Shown in pieces: positions 5,935 to 13,045 of a DNA stretch of 23,813 bases. The notes under the pieces are model-generated. The model saw only the letters and a program-made list of their open reading frames with translations. It was not told the origin of the DNA and searched no databases. The DNA comes from a virus. The stretch covers positions 1-23,813 of the IMG/VR virus record IMGVR_UViG_3300034280_000394. One strand, 5' to 3'. The position numbers and the translations under genes were made by a program. The first letter of the stretch is position 1; each line of letters begins with the position of its first letter.

Positions 5935-6259
5935 TCTTATCTCCTTGTACCTGTAGTTTTCTGGCAGCAAATGCCAGCCTTATCACTTCATAGATTTCTG
6001 GCTTTACCTTCTTCGCCCAATCCAACATATTGGCATTGGCCTTCCAGTAGTCAACCAGACATTCGACGTCCTTCGGTATGATCAAGGCAAAAATCATAAG
6101 CCCCGACCATGCGTCCCAGTCGAATTCCTTCGCCTCCTCAGAGGACGATACCTCCGTTCGTTCCGCCCGGAGACTCACCTCTAGCTTGAGGTCCTCCAGC
6201 GGCACCACGACCTCCGGCGGATTGTCCCCCACCATTGGGATTCGTCGCCGCGTTGCCAT
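5927..6259 (-). CDS. Conserved small protein overlapping the erf 3' end
   Basis: 110 residues from ATG 6259, which has GAGG 5 bases upstream. The C-terminal two thirds look globular and helical (FDWDAWSGLMIFALIIPKDV, YWKANANMLDWAKKVKP, YEVIRLAFAARKLQVQ). The first ~40 residues (VVVPLEDLKLEVSLRAERTE) are encoded by the DNA that encodes the Gly-rich tail of ERF in another frame. A shorter form starting at an internal GTG or ATG is possible. It overlaps the SSB-like gene by 8 bases. No function recognised; context is recombination. Confidence 0.65.
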   Translation of the reverse strand: MATRRRIPMVGDNPPEVVVPLEDLKLEVSLRAERTEVSSSEEAKEFDWDAWSGLMIFALIIPKDVECLVDYWKANANMLDWAKKVKPEIYEVIRLAFAARKLQVQGDKNG

Positions 6260-6764
6260 CGTCATCCTCTTCGCTTGCAATACCAGCAATTGCGCTCAGT
6301 GTGTAGCGCCTTGCATAGGAAATTGCTGACCCAATCTTTTGCATGTTTGTAGTGTCGTTCGGAAGGGGGAATGAGAACAACATCTCCCCACCGCTTTCGT
6401 GGACAAGCCGAGTCTCAAGAGAGAACCCGTTAAACCCGTCATTGTGCGGGGCTTGAATAATTGCAATCCCGTGCTTGCTGAAGATTGGGATGATCGCATC
6501 CCGCACTGCGGAAAGATCCGCATACTTGCTACGGAAATGCGGGTTCACCCTATTCATCACCACGTTCTGGCATTCAGCCTGAGCCTTCGCCAGAGCCCTG
6601 TACAAGACTCCCTTGCCATTGCCGACAATATCCTGCCACGAGGCAGTAATTTCCGGCGCATCGTATTGGAGATCCGTGTCGATGCTCAACGTAGTGTCCG
6701 GGGTTGAGGCCAATGCTTTCTCCAAGCTCTTTGGCGGCTCTGGTCGCGTCTTCTTGGTTGTCAT
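6138..6764 (-). CDS. erf: ERF-family single-strand annealing recombinase
   Basis: 208 residues. The ERF superfamily core is clear from about residue 53: VLYRALAKAQAECQ, then NPHFRSKYADLSAVRDAIIP, KHGIAIIQ, LETRLVHESGGEMLF, and GSAISYARRYTLSAIAGI followed by the acidic EEDDDGNAA. ERF proteins form rings that anneal complementary ssDNA, replacing RecA-type exchange in phage recombination. A disordered Gly-rich tail follows. The first ~50 residues (TTKKTRPEPPKSLEKALAST...) are less conserved and overlap the upstream nuclease gene by 191 bases. ATG 6764 has only a weak ribosome site, and TTG starts further in are possible. Confidence 0.9.
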   Translation of the reverse strand: MTTKKTRPEPPKSLEKALASTPDTTLSIDTDLQYDAPEITASWQDIVGNGKGVLYRALAKAQAECQNVVMNRVNPHFRSKYADLSAVRDAIIPIFSKHGIAIIQAPHNDGFNGFSLETRLVHESGGEMLFSFPLPNDTTNMQKIGSAISYARRYTLSAIAGIASEEDDDGNAATNPNGGGQSAGGRGAAGGPQARGESPGGTNGGIVL

Positions 6765-7494
6765 ATAGCTTTACCGCGCTTTTGCGGCCCTCTTTCATAA
6801 GAGCCCAAGTCTCGCCTCGGACCCAGCGCTCTTCATCAGTGCAATAAACGAGTGGCTCGCCGCTGTCAACAGCTTTTTGTGCCTCCTGATGTAGGCGTAC
6901 GCGGTCTGCAATAAACGCCCCCACCTTCTCAAGCGACCAGACTGGAATATCAACAACGGCGATTTGTGACTGCGGGTAGTCTGGCTTGAGTTCGGCTTGT
7001 TTCCTCACCCAGTCCCGCAGGATGGCCACGATCTTAAGGCTTGTTATCCTCCGACCATGATTCTTATAGGCAAGGTATGCGTAGCAGTTGAGTTGCTGCT
7101 CCCACTCGGGCTTGTCAGACTGAACTGAATACACCGATGTGATCTTGTAGTCGTTGATTTCCCATGTGCCATCGCCATTATCGATTTGCACATCCACGGC
7201 ACCACTGATCTTCCAACCCTTCACCACATCGAAGAGGCGCTCTTCGAGATGGTAGTGGGGGAGATCTTTTGATCCCTTTTCGAGGATCTTATGGACCGCA
7301 GTGCCGAGCAATGCTGGCACTCTGTTAACGACATCAACCTCAAGGTTGTGCTCGTTTACACTCTGGAGTATTACAATCCGGGGTGGCGAAATCAACTGAG
7401 TCACAGAGAGAACGGAATCTCCCTTGTCGTATTCATCGTCCTGAACCGCCCTGACGATGGTCTCAGGGACGCCGTACTTGTTTGTGATCCTCAT
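6574..7494 (-). CDS. RecB/Cas4-type PD-(D/E)XK nuclease with C-terminal Cys cluster
   Basis: 306 residues from ATG 7494. Nuclease motifs run in order: H68 in LLGTAVHKILEKG, acidic LEERLFDVVKGW, D101 in ISGAVDVQ, then INDYKITS (D115-x-K117) and a Q-x-x-x-Y helix (EQQLNCYAYLA), the RecB-nuclease motif III. The end carries SPIRCAGNYCLVAGYCRQW, three Cys spaced like the C-terminal ligands of the Fe-S cluster in Cas4 and AddB nucleases. It probably resects dsDNA to feed the ERF protein, as lambda Exo does for Beta. It is the first gene of the minus operon, 14 bases from the divergent rusA. An upstream alternative start at 7530 would overlap rusA. Confidence 0.85.
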   Translation of the reverse strand: MRITNKYGVPETIVRAVQDDEYDKGDSVLSVTQLISPPRIVILQSVNEHNLEVDVVNRVPALLGTAVHKILEKGSKDLPHYHLEERLFDVVKGWKISGAVDVQIDNGDGTWEINDYKITSVYSVQSDKPEWEQQLNCYAYLAYKNHGRRITSLKIVAILRDWVRKQAELKPDYPQSQIAVVDIPVWSLEKVGAFIADRVRLHQEAQKAVDSGEPLVYCTDEERWVRGETWALMKEGRKSAVKLYDNQEDATRAAKELGESIGLNPGHYVEHRHGSPIRCAGNYCLVAGYCRQWQGSLVQGSGEGSG

Positions 7495-7560
7495 AGTGCT
7501 GGGGATACATGAGTGCCGTAGACAAGTCAATAATCACCTTCACCATACTCGGGGAACCAG
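7495..7560 (-). promoter_or_regulatory. Divergent start region with a possible minus-strand promoter
   Basis: Only 14 bases separate the start codons of the divergent nuclease (7494) and rusA (7509), so any promoter must lie inside the opposing gene. On the minus strand TTGACT is followed after 17 bases by TATCCC just upstream of ATG 7494. The -35 is good but the -10 is poor. The spacer contains one exact ACGGCACTC motif (7511-7518 on the plus strand as GAGTGCCG plus T). A repressor bound there would cover both starts. Low to moderate confidence. Confidence 0.35.
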
Positions 7561-7877
7561 CGTCGAAGTCCAACAACCGACGATGGACGGGGCGGCGTCT
7601 TATCAAAAGCATAAAAGCCCTGAACTACTCCGATATGTTTAAACGACAGTGCCCCGTGCTTGATCCCCTGATGGATGGGGATCTCCGCGTCACGATGAAG
7701 ATATGGTATGCCAGCCGCAGGCCAGACCTAGACGCAAGCCTGATCTTCGACCTGATGCAGGATTGCATCTATAAGAACGACCGCGCCGTTAAGGAACAGC
7801 ACCTCTACTGGGGCCTCGACAAAAACAATCCTCGTGCCGAAATCACGGTCGAGAAGATCCATGTGCTGGACGCATAG
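7509..7877 (+). CDS. rusA: RusA-family Holliday junction resolvase
   Basis: 122 residues. It opens MSAVDKSIITFTILGEPASK-SNN as RusA proteins do and has the catalytic block RRPDLDASLIFDLMQDCIYK-ND-R. D73, D75 and D91 are the three conserved aspartates of RusA that bind metal and cut Holliday junctions. K94 lies just after. Length matches the family (about 120). It resolves recombination and replication junctions made by the ERF system encoded divergently. The gene ends at a 15-base palindrome that also holds the next start codon. Confidence 0.95.
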   Translation: MSAVDKSIITFTILGEPASKSNNRRWTGRRLIKSIKALNYSDMFKRQCPVLDPLMDGDLRVTMKIWYASRRPDLDASLIFDLMQDCIYKNDRAVKEQHLYWGLDKNNPRAEITVEKIHVLDA

Positions 7878-7888
7878 CTGCTATGCAA
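7870..7888. promoter_or_regulatory. 15-base palindrome, candidate operator (copy 1)
   Basis: GCATAGC-T-GCTATGC (7872-7886) is a perfect palindrome spanning the rusA stop and the next ATG. The surrounding 19 bases match 20555-20573 in the control region upstream of the terminase gene in 18 of 19 positions. Such a long match between a gene junction and a control region suggests a protein-binding site. Confidence 0.55.
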
Positions 7889-8221
7889 AAAGAAGAAAGC
7901 ATCTACGCTGCCCTGTTTGATCAACCCGGCACATCCCTCACGAACGAACGAATTCTCTGGCTGCATGTTCTGGCGCAGGCTCTCATTGATTGTTCTGTAA
8001 ACAACCCAGAGGTGAAACAAGAAGCCGTAAGTTGGGTGGGAACCCCGGATTTCGAAGAGGTATGCAGTTTTGCTGGGGTGGATACTCCTTTTATGCATAG
8101 CTTATTCCAGTCGGTTATGAGTGAGAGAAGTAGCAAGCGTGCATTCAAAAAAGCCATGCAATTCAGGTTCTTAGTGAGAACCTACATCGAAAACAACATG
8201 GGTTTTGCAGATAAGCTGTAG
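7883..8221 (+). CDS. Conserved phage protein of replication block, unknown function
   Basis: 112 residues, mainly helical. The stretch ILWLHVLAQALIDCSV, then QEAVSWVGTPDFEEVCSFAG and VDTPFMHSLFQSV, matches a family I know from many phages: L-W-x-x-V-L-x-Q-A-L-x-D, then A-x-x-W-[LV] and DF-x-x-VC-x-x-AG-[VL]-D. The second half looks like a helix-turn-helix, so DNA binding is possible. The gene begins 5 bases after the rusA stop and ends where a structured non-coding stretch begins. Confidence 0.75.
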   Translation: MQKEESIYAALFDQPGTSLTNERILWLHVLAQALIDCSVNNPEVKQEAVSWVGTPDFEEVCSFAGVDTPFMHSLFQSVMSERSSKRAFKKAMQFRFLVRTYIENNMGFADKL

Positions 8222-8603
8222 GCTTGCATATCTTGAGTGCCGTGTGATATGGTTGAGGTTCCGGTGCTTTGGCCACTTCGGCGCTGGTCGGCCCTGCTGG
8301 TTGGCAACTATGCTGGCAGGTAAACCGTAGCTTCCCGAAAGGGATGGGACGGGCAAATGATGGGGGTTGTTAGTGAAGAGCGACAACCCTACGCAAATGA
8401 GGAATACTCTCTCGCATAGCCGCCTAAATTGCGGCTCCGGTAACGGATAGAGAAACATCCTGAATTGCAGTTTGCCTTAGTTGCCTGTTGTTCGTGCCGA
8501 AGCGGCTCGTCCGGACAGAATTCCAGCTACCAATCCTGCGGATTAACTTCCGTGGGAAGTGGTAGCTGTTGCCCGAAACCTCGCTCTCATCGGACAGGGT
8601 GTA
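8222..8603 (+). ncRNA. Candidate structured RNA leading into an HNH gene
   Basis: 382 bases with no convincing coding frame but dense, compact base pairing. (a) 8261-8267 with 8281-8287. (b) CCTGC 8293-8297 with GCAGG 8316-8320. (c) TCCC-GAAA-GGGA 8333-8344, a GNRA tetraloop. (d) GGGTTGT 8364-8370 with ACAACCC 8383-8389, flanked on both sides by GCAAATGA (8353, 8393). (e) AGCCGC 8418-8423 with GCGGCT 8431-8436. (f) CCG-GTAA-CGG 8437-8446, a second GNRA loop. (g) a 9-bp stem CAGCTACCA 8524-8532 / TGGTAGCTG 8560-8568 closing a three-way junction with hairpins ATCC-TGC-GGAT and CTTCC-GTG-GGAAG. The HNH ATG follows 35 bases later. I cannot match it to group I, group II, HEARO/omegaRNA or riboswitch consensus. 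It could be a ribozyme, guide-like RNA or cis-regulator. Confidence 0.6.
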
Positions 8604-9365
8604 ATGGACATAACAGGAATAAGAGTTTCCGTAAGGCAAATAAAAAGAAACATAGCCAAGCTTAAGAAGAAAGATCCAAAAACAAAAAAAATTAACAGAG
8701 CTATAGAGAAGGCTGAGAGAAACCTTGCGAAGAGACTCTCTATACTTGATGAGATTGGTGTATCTGAGAAATTTGAGCGGAAACCTAGAAAGAAAAAGCC
8801 CACTTCATTTGGCTTTGGCGACTACAACAAGTACATAAGTTCAAAGGAATGGGCGGCGAGAAAGGCCTCCTATTATGAAACCCACCACAAAGAGTGTAGA
8901 TCCTGCGGCACAGATGAGAAAGAAATTCATTTGCATCATAGGAGCTATGCAAGAATATATCAGGAAGAAGATGGCGACCTGATTCCAATGTGCGTAGATT
9001 GCCATGCCATGCTTCATAAATTTCAAAGAAGCATGAAGCTACCAGTTGAAGACGCCACAAGAATGTGGCTATCAACAACAAACGGAACATCGAAAAAGAA
9101 AAAAATCAGGGCGGCATTGAGAAGTATGTCGTTTAAATCATTTGAAAGTTTGTGGGCCAAGAGATCAAAGCTTCATTCTTCCCCTGAGCAACATCTGGAA
9201 AAAACAATAGAGAGAATTGTTAAGGGTGATCTAGGGTCAAGAAACGATCTACTTCAGGATCATGCCGGGTTCAAGAAATCTATTGCCTTGGCAGGAAGAA
9301 CGGGTGTAGAGAAATTTTATGATGCAAGGGTTGATGCGCTCATACGCAAGCTTGAGCGTCAGTAA
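8604..9365 (+). CDS. HNH endonuclease with basic coiled N-terminus
   Basis: 253 residues from ATG 8604; a GTG at 8559 in frame lies in the RNA stem and was not chosen. Residues 1-60 are a Lys-rich helical region (VSVRQIKRNIAKLKKK). The HNH domain spans about 75-150: a CRSCG knuckle, EIHLHHRSYARIY, then IPMCVDCHAMLHKF, giving CxxC, HH and CxxC-H-x-x-x-H. A basic helical C-terminus follows. Its codons are AT- and AGA-rich compared with rusA and the primase, as is the GIY-YIG gene, which suggests separate acquisition. It lies directly behind the structured segment 8222-8603, so RNA and nuclease may move as a unit. No RuvC or PLMP motif of IscB/IshB is present. Confidence 0.85.
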   Translation: MDITGIRVSVRQIKRNIAKLKKKDPKTKKINRAIEKAERNLAKRLSILDEIGVSEKFERKPRKKKPTSFGFGDYNKYISSKEWAARKASYYETHHKECRSCGTDEKEIHLHHRSYARIYQEEDGDLIPMCVDCHAMLHKFQRSMKLPVEDATRMWLSTTNGTSKKKKIRAALRSMSFKSFESLWAKRSKLHSSPEQHLEKTIERIVKGDLGSRNDLLQDHAGFKKSIALAGRTGVEKFYDARVDALIRKLERQ

Positions 9366-9379
9366 AAAGGAGAACCACC

Positions 9380-9568
9380 ATGACAAAACCAAACCCCGGA
9401 ACCAAAGAAGCCATTGAAGCTGGCTGCACCTGCCCTGTGCTGGATAACAACTATGGCAGGGGCATCCCAATCAAAACCAAGGACGGCACTATCCAAACAG
9501 GATATTGGATGGATGGTGCGTGTCCTCTTCACGGGATCTTTGAAACCAAGGCCGAAGATGGGGAGTAA
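9380..9568 (+). CDS. Small Cys-containing conserved phage protein
   Basis: 62 residues, MTKPNPGTKEAIEAGCTCPV at the start and WMDGACPLHGIF near the end. The pair GCTCPVLDN and GACPLH is a signature of a frequent small phage and bacterial protein with a possible C-x-C/C-x-x-H metal site; no function is assigned to my knowledge. Strong AAGGAG ribosome site 8 bases before the ATG. It is 5 bases from the primase-helicase gene, so the two are co-translated. Confidence 0.8.
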   Translation: MTKPNPGTKEAIEAGCTCPVLDNNYGRGIPIKTKDGTIQTGYWMDGACPLHGIFETKAEDGE

Positions 9569-9573
9569 TCCCC

Positions 9574-11298
9574 ATGAGCCGCGAACAAAATCTTATTAAC
9601 ATAGCCCGCTATGGGCAGCACAAGTATCAGTGCCCTTGGTGTTCCCCCGAAAGGCGGAACAAGAAGGAGGCATGTCTCAGCGTCAACCGCGATGACAACA
9701 GGATTGTGTATTCCTGCCACCATTGCGGGGTCGAGGGTTTGATACCCATGCGCTCAGAGCATAGGAGACATGAAAAATTGGAACCCCGCAAAGATAAGGT
9801 GGTGGAGCGCCGCAAGATAGAGGACTTCAACCCCATCGAAGATTGGCATCTTGAATGGCTTTCGGAAAGAGGTATATCCGCCTCTACGGCACTCAAGTAT
9901 GAACTGGTTGGGTATGACAAGGGGGATGAGGCTGTTATCGGGTTCCCTTATTATGACAAGACAGGGAATGTGGTTGCGCTCAAGCAGCGCTTCACAGGCG
10001 AGAAGAAGTTCTTGTGCTGGCAAACCCCGGATTCATTCTTTGGTCTTCGGCACTTAAAGAAGGGTGACAACATCTATATCGTGGAAGGCGAGATGGATGT
10101 GCTGGCACTCGCAGAGGTTGGTGTGAGGGCCGTGAGTGTCCCGAACGGGGCACCGATGAAAGTGACGGAAGGGAAGATCGATCCTTCCGAGGATGGCAAG
10201 TTTAAATTCTTGTGGGATGCGAAGGAATATATCGATGCTGCTGAAAGGGTGCTCATTGCGACAGACCATGATGGTCCGGGAGAAGCGCTGGCCGAAGAGA
10301 TTGCTCGTAGAGTTGGGAAGGGCAAGAGTTGGCGCATTAAATTCCCCGAGGGCATCAAGGACGCAAATGAATGCCTTGTCAAATGCGGTGCGGCGGCTCT
10401 TAAGCGCTCGACCGAAGCGGCTCAACCTTGGCCAGTCCAAGGCCTCTACGATGCCTTCCACTTCCGGGATATGGTACGGGAGCTATACGAAAAAGGCGCA
10501 GGCAAAGGAGAGTCAACGGGGTATTCATCGGTCGATGATTTGTACACGGTGGTCCCGGGCCAAGTCACAATTTGTACTGGAGTGCCGTCGAGCGGCAAGT
10601 CGGAATTTATAGACCAGTTGATGGTTAATCTTGCCTCTAAGAAGGGATGGAGGTTTGGTATCTGTTCTTTCGAGAACGAGCCGCGTTTACACATATCAAA
10701 GCTGATGTCGAAGCGGGCACAACTTCACTTCTTTGAAGGCCCGACAAGGAGGATGAACGGTGAGGAGTTCAATGCGGCACTCGACTGGGTTCAGGAGCAT
10801 TTTGCCTTTGTTTGGCAGGATGATGGTGGGCTTGCTGACCTTGATAGCATTCTGGACAGGCTCCGCGTGGCCATCCTCCGTTATGGCGTTCGCGGCGCTG
10901 TTATTGATCCCTATAATTTTATCAGCAGAGACAATCGCAATCAGGCTGAGACGGAGTGGATCTCGGACATGCTCACGAAGGTTAAGGCGTTTGCGATGGG
11001 GCACGGGGTCCATATCTGGTTCGTCGCGCATCCCACCAAACTACAGCGTGGCACAGACGGGAAAATCCCGGTCCCCGGCGGTTACGACATATCTGGATCG
11101 GCGGCGTGGTTTGCGAAAGCAGACTGCGGGATCACAGTGCATAGGGAAAAGGACGATCCATTGACGGCACAAATTCATGTGTGGAAGTGCCGATTCGCAT
11201 GGGTGGGAAGGCAGGGCGCAACAAATCTTATTTACAATACGTCAACGACATGCTATGTCGAGCCTGTCGCCACAGAAGAAAAGGAGTTCAAGCTGTGA
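9574..11298 (+). CDS. Bifunctional DNA primase-helicase (T7 gp4 / Twinkle type)
   Basis: 574 residues. N-terminal zinc-binding primase module: C20PWC23 and C48HHC51. TOPRIM domain: GDNIYIVEGEMDVLALAEVG with E171, and ATDHDGPG (D231, D233). C-terminal RecA-like hexameric helicase: Walker A TGVPSSGKSEF (about 336-343), FGICSFENEP (motif H1a), Walker B GAVIDPYN (about 441-447) and IWFVAHPTK (sensor-like H3), then the GSAAWFAKADCGI region typical of DnaB/Twinkle. It makes RNA primers and unwinds the fork, so this phage carries its own replication start enzyme. Length is normal for the family. It leads a chain of small overlapping genes; the next begins at its stop (TGATG). Confidence 0.96.
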   Translation: MSREQNLINIARYGQHKYQCPWCSPERRNKKEACLSVNRDDNRIVYSCHHCGVEGLIPMRSEHRRHEKLEPRKDKVVERRKIEDFNPIEDWHLEWLSERGISASTALKYELVGYDKGDEAVIGFPYYDKTGNVVALKQRFTGEKKFLCWQTPDSFFGLRHLKKGDNIYIVEGEMDVLALAEVGVRAVSVPNGAPMKVTEGKIDPSEDGKFKFLWDAKEYIDAAERVLIATDHDGPGEALAEEIARRVGKGKSWRIKFPEGIKDANECLVKCGAAALKRSTEAAQPWPVQGLYDAFHFRDMVRELYEKGAGKGESTGYSSVDDLYTVVPGQVTICTGVPSSGKSEFIDQLMVNLASKKGWRFGICSFENEPRLHISKLMSKRAQLHFFEGPTRRMNGEEFNAALDWVQEHFAFVWQDDGGLADLDSILDRLRVAILRYGVRGAVIDPYNFISRDNRNQAETEWISDMLTKVKAFAMGHGVHIWFVAHPTKLQRGTDGKIPVPGGYDISGSAAWFAKADCGITVHREKDDPLTAQIHVWKCRFAWVGRQGATNLIYNTSTTCYVEPVATEEKEFKL

Positions 11299-11501
11299 TG
11301 CAGGATTTAAACAAGGTTATCGCTGAAAAAGATGCCGAGATCTCTCGCCTTCGCCTTGTTCTGCAACGTATTAGCCGCTGGGGATCACCAATGATAAAGG
11401 GGTACATAGATGCGGCTTTGGTTGGCAGACAGGCTGGAGGCAGTGATCCTTTGGCTGATGATCAAGTGGGTGAAGTTCGTGAACTGGATGCAAAAGCATG
11501 A
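11298..11501 (+). CDS. 67-residue coiled-coil protein, unknown function
   Basis: Begins MQDLNKVIAEKDAEISRLRL, an amphipathic coiled coil, followed by VLQRISRWG and an acidic tail. ATG 11298 overlaps the helicase stop; an in-frame GTG 3 bases earlier is an alternative, and AAGGAG at 11281 lies 11 bases upstream. The TTTAAAC motif occurs at 11306. A replication accessory role is guessed only from position. Confidence 0.7.
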   Translation: MQDLNKVIAEKDAEISRLRLVLQRISRWGSPMIKGYIDAALVGRQAGGSDPLADDQVGEVRELDAKA

Positions 11502-11746
11502 GTGAAGGAATGGATGATGACCGATTCGCCCACATGCTTAAGCTCTCTACTGTTTACATCCCGATCCTCAAGAGCAGATGTCTTTTTGATGATCTGCAAG
11601 ATATGGACAGATCAGAGGAGCACAACGCTTTAAACTGTCTGGAGATCGTGGCTGACACCTTCGTGGAGATGCAGCGCAGGCTGGGTGTGAAGCCGAAGTT
11701 TAGAGTCAAAGCCAGTGCCGCAATATCGGGAGACAAGCATGAGTGA
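11498..11746 (+). CDS. 82-residue protein, unknown function
   Basis: Acidic, mostly helical protein (MSEGMDDDRFAHMLKLSTVY, DDLQDMDRSEEHNALNCLEI). Its ATG overlaps the previous stop (ATGA), which strongly supports the start. The last 8 bases overlap the next gene. No recognisable family. Confidence 0.7.
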   Translation: MSEGMDDDRFAHMLKLSTVYIPILKSRCLFDDLQDMDRSEEHNALNCLEIVADTFVEMQRRLGVKPKFRVKASAAISGDKHE

Positions 11747-12053
11747 TAAGCGGATCAGCATTTCCCTTGATGAATACAATATGATGCACACTGAGATACT
11801 TTCTCAAAAGGCCACCATCATCAACCTCACAGCGGAAAATAACCTTCTGGCGAATGACCACGATGGTTACGTTCAGTTGCTGACTGATCAGAACACCCGC
11901 CTCACCGCAGATAATGAGAAGCTGCGGGCGGCGCTGCTGGTAGCGCGCAAGTATGTGTTGGTGCAGTCGTGTGAGTTGTCTCTCAAGCCGGAAGACGCGG
12001 CGAGGGATCTTGATGTTATTGATGAGGCATTGGAGGAAGATGATAATGGATGA
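11739..12053 (+). CDS. Coiled-coil protein, unknown function
   Basis: 104 residues from ATG 11739. After MSDKRISISLDEYNMMHTEI a long heptad pattern runs through IINLTAENNLLAND, LTDQNTRLTADNEKLRAALL, then an acidic end LDVIDEALEEDDNG. Predicted dimeric coiled coil, soluble. Similar coiled-coil proteins of unknown role are frequent in phage early regions. It overlaps the previous and the next gene by 8 bases each. Confidence 0.72.
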   Translation: MSDKRISISLDEYNMMHTEILSQKATIINLTAENNLLANDHDGYVQLLTDQNTRLTADNEKLRAALLVARKYVLVQSCELSLKPEDAARDLDVIDEALEEDDNG

Positions 12054-12276
12054 TAATGTTGTTGATTTTCCCAATGTAAACAAGAAAGATGAAGACGATC
12101 TCACGCCTGAGAAGGTGTTGGAAGCTGCTGAAGGGAAGTATGATCAGTTGATACTTGTGGGTAAGGTTAAAGGGTCTTCGAAATATGAATGTATATCAAC
12201 GCTTGACATCGAAGAAACTTTGTATCATGTCACGCGCATCCACCATAAGATCAACATGTTGCTCGATGAGATATGA
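12046..12276 (+). CDS. Conserved small phage protein (VVDFP...EKVLEAA type)
   Basis: 76 residues. ATG 12046 is preceded by GGAGG. The layout MDDNVVDFPN, then LTPEKVLEAAEGKYDQLILV-G, a beta strand KYECISTLD and a C-terminal helix HHKINMLLDEI matches a widespread prophage protein family with a DFP opening and V-x-G-x-x-x-[DN]-G-like strand; function unknown. Overlaps the next gene as ATGA. Confidence 0.72.
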   Translation: MDDNVVDFPNVNKKDEDDLTPEKVLEAAEGKYDQLILVGKVKGSSKYECISTLDIEETLYHVTRIHHKINMLLDEI

Positions 12277-12638
12277 AGGGCTTCCGAAAGGATGGCGGCG
12301 TTGACCTGAGAAAGCTTCCTTTTATTGTGGAGAGGAAGCTTCTCAGGCATGGGGCAGATGGGATGGCAACCCAGCTTCTCCACAACCACCCGAATGAGCA
12401 GCCGCCATATCAGCCGATGTTGGAGATAGATGATCGGCTTGTTGGCAGGGTGAGGCTAGAAACAATTATCCATGAGGCACTTCACCTTGCTTGCCCTTGG
12501 ATGCCAGAGCCAGTTGTGTTAAAGGTTGGAAGATACATAGCCATGATTGTGTGGCATCTTGAATACCGGAGGGAACATGAGAAAGCCGGAAGACATGATC
12601 GACTTGGGGCACATCATCCCGAAAAAAGAAACTTCTGA
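12273..12638 (+). CDS. Small zincin metallopeptidase-like protein (HEALH)
   Basis: 121 residues. ETIIHEALHLACPWMPEPVV contains HExxH (H67, E68, H71) after a hydrophobic helix, the zinc site of zincin peptidases; small phage proteins with this arrangement are often annotated as putative metallopeptidases or SprT-like. A third ligand is not obvious (E97 or later His). The sequence before it, LEIDDRLVGRVRLETI, would be the edge strand. It overlaps the next gene by 62 bases, in which its His-rich tail may be dispensable. Confidence 0.7.
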   Translation: MKGFRKDGGVDLRKLPFIVERKLLRHGADGMATQLLHNHPNEQPPYQPMLEIDDRLVGRVRLETIIHEALHLACPWMPEPVVLKVGRYIAMIVWHLEYRREHEKAGRHDRLGAHHPEKRNF

Positions 12639-12936
12639 ACCTTTTATGATAGGGAATATCGACCGCGATAAGATTTTGAACTCCGCGTCTGACCTGATCA
12701 ACGGCCAGCGCGCGAAGGATTATGGTGATGCGCTGGAAATGCACCGCCGTATCGCGGTGGGATGGTCAGAGATTGTGGGTGTAAACGTGAGTGCCGCTCA
12801 GGTTGCCCTGTGCATGGCATGGTTGAAGATTGCGCGATTGGTAGAGACGCCGGATCACTTGGATAGTTTTGTGGATTTGGTGGCCTATGGTGCGCTTGCT
12901 GGTGAAATCCAGCATAGAGATCCCAATAAGGGATAA
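12577..12936 (+). CDS. DUF6378-like conserved phage protein
   Basis: 119 residues from ATG 12577, chosen for the GGAGG 4 bases upstream. The run KILNSASDLINGQRAKDYGD, then IAVGWSEIVGVNVSAAQVAL, then CMAWLKIARLVE and HLDSFVDLVAYGALAGE is the pattern I associate with DUF6378 (I-L-x-x-A-x-x-L-I-x-G-x-R-x-x-x-YG ... K-x-AR ... D-x-x-D-x-x-x-Y-x-A-L-A-G). This all-alpha fold may be distantly related to MazG-like nucleotide pyrophosphohydrolases. Last gene of the plus early operon, followed by a strong terminator. Confidence 0.8.
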   Translation: MRKPEDMIDLGHIIPKKETSEPFMIGNIDRDKILNSASDLINGQRAKDYGDALEMHRRIAVGWSEIVGVNVSAAQVALCMAWLKIARLVETPDHLDSFVDLVAYGALAGEIQHRDPNKG

Positions 12937-13018
12937 GACTGGCCCGGTCTATAGGGTATGAGGAAATCGTGCTGCCAGCCAGCAGCGTTTGAAATGCACA
13001 CTTCCCAAAAATAACTTA

Positions 13019-13045
13019 GGCCGGGATTTCTCCCGGCCCTTTTTA
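13019..13045 (+). terminator. Strong intrinsic terminator of the replication operon
   Basis: GGCCGGGA (13019-13026), loop TTTC, TCCCGGCC (13031-13038), then CTTTTTATTT. A perfect 8-bp GC-rich stem with U-tract. It lies 82 bases after the last plus-strand gene and overlaps the stop codon of the minus-strand 22-residue gene by 3 bases, so it separates two convergent operons. Confidence 0.92.

Noticed and set aside
8222-9365. Group I intron carrying an HNH gene
   Set aside because: No GACUA/UAGUC-type P7 core is visible in 8222-8603, and there is no 3' intron part or second exon after the HNH stop; the next gene follows with its ribosome site 4-9 bases later.
8222-9365. HEARO/omegaRNA with IscB, IsrB or IshB
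   Set aside because: The HNH protein lacks the RuvC segments and the PLMP motif, and the RNA does not show a recognisable omegaRNA layout.
9602-9615. CATAGCCCGCTATG as a third operator of the 7870/20555 type
   Set aside because: It shares only the CATAGC/GCTATG arms and lies within the coding start of the primase-helicase, so it may be chance; mentioned only in support.
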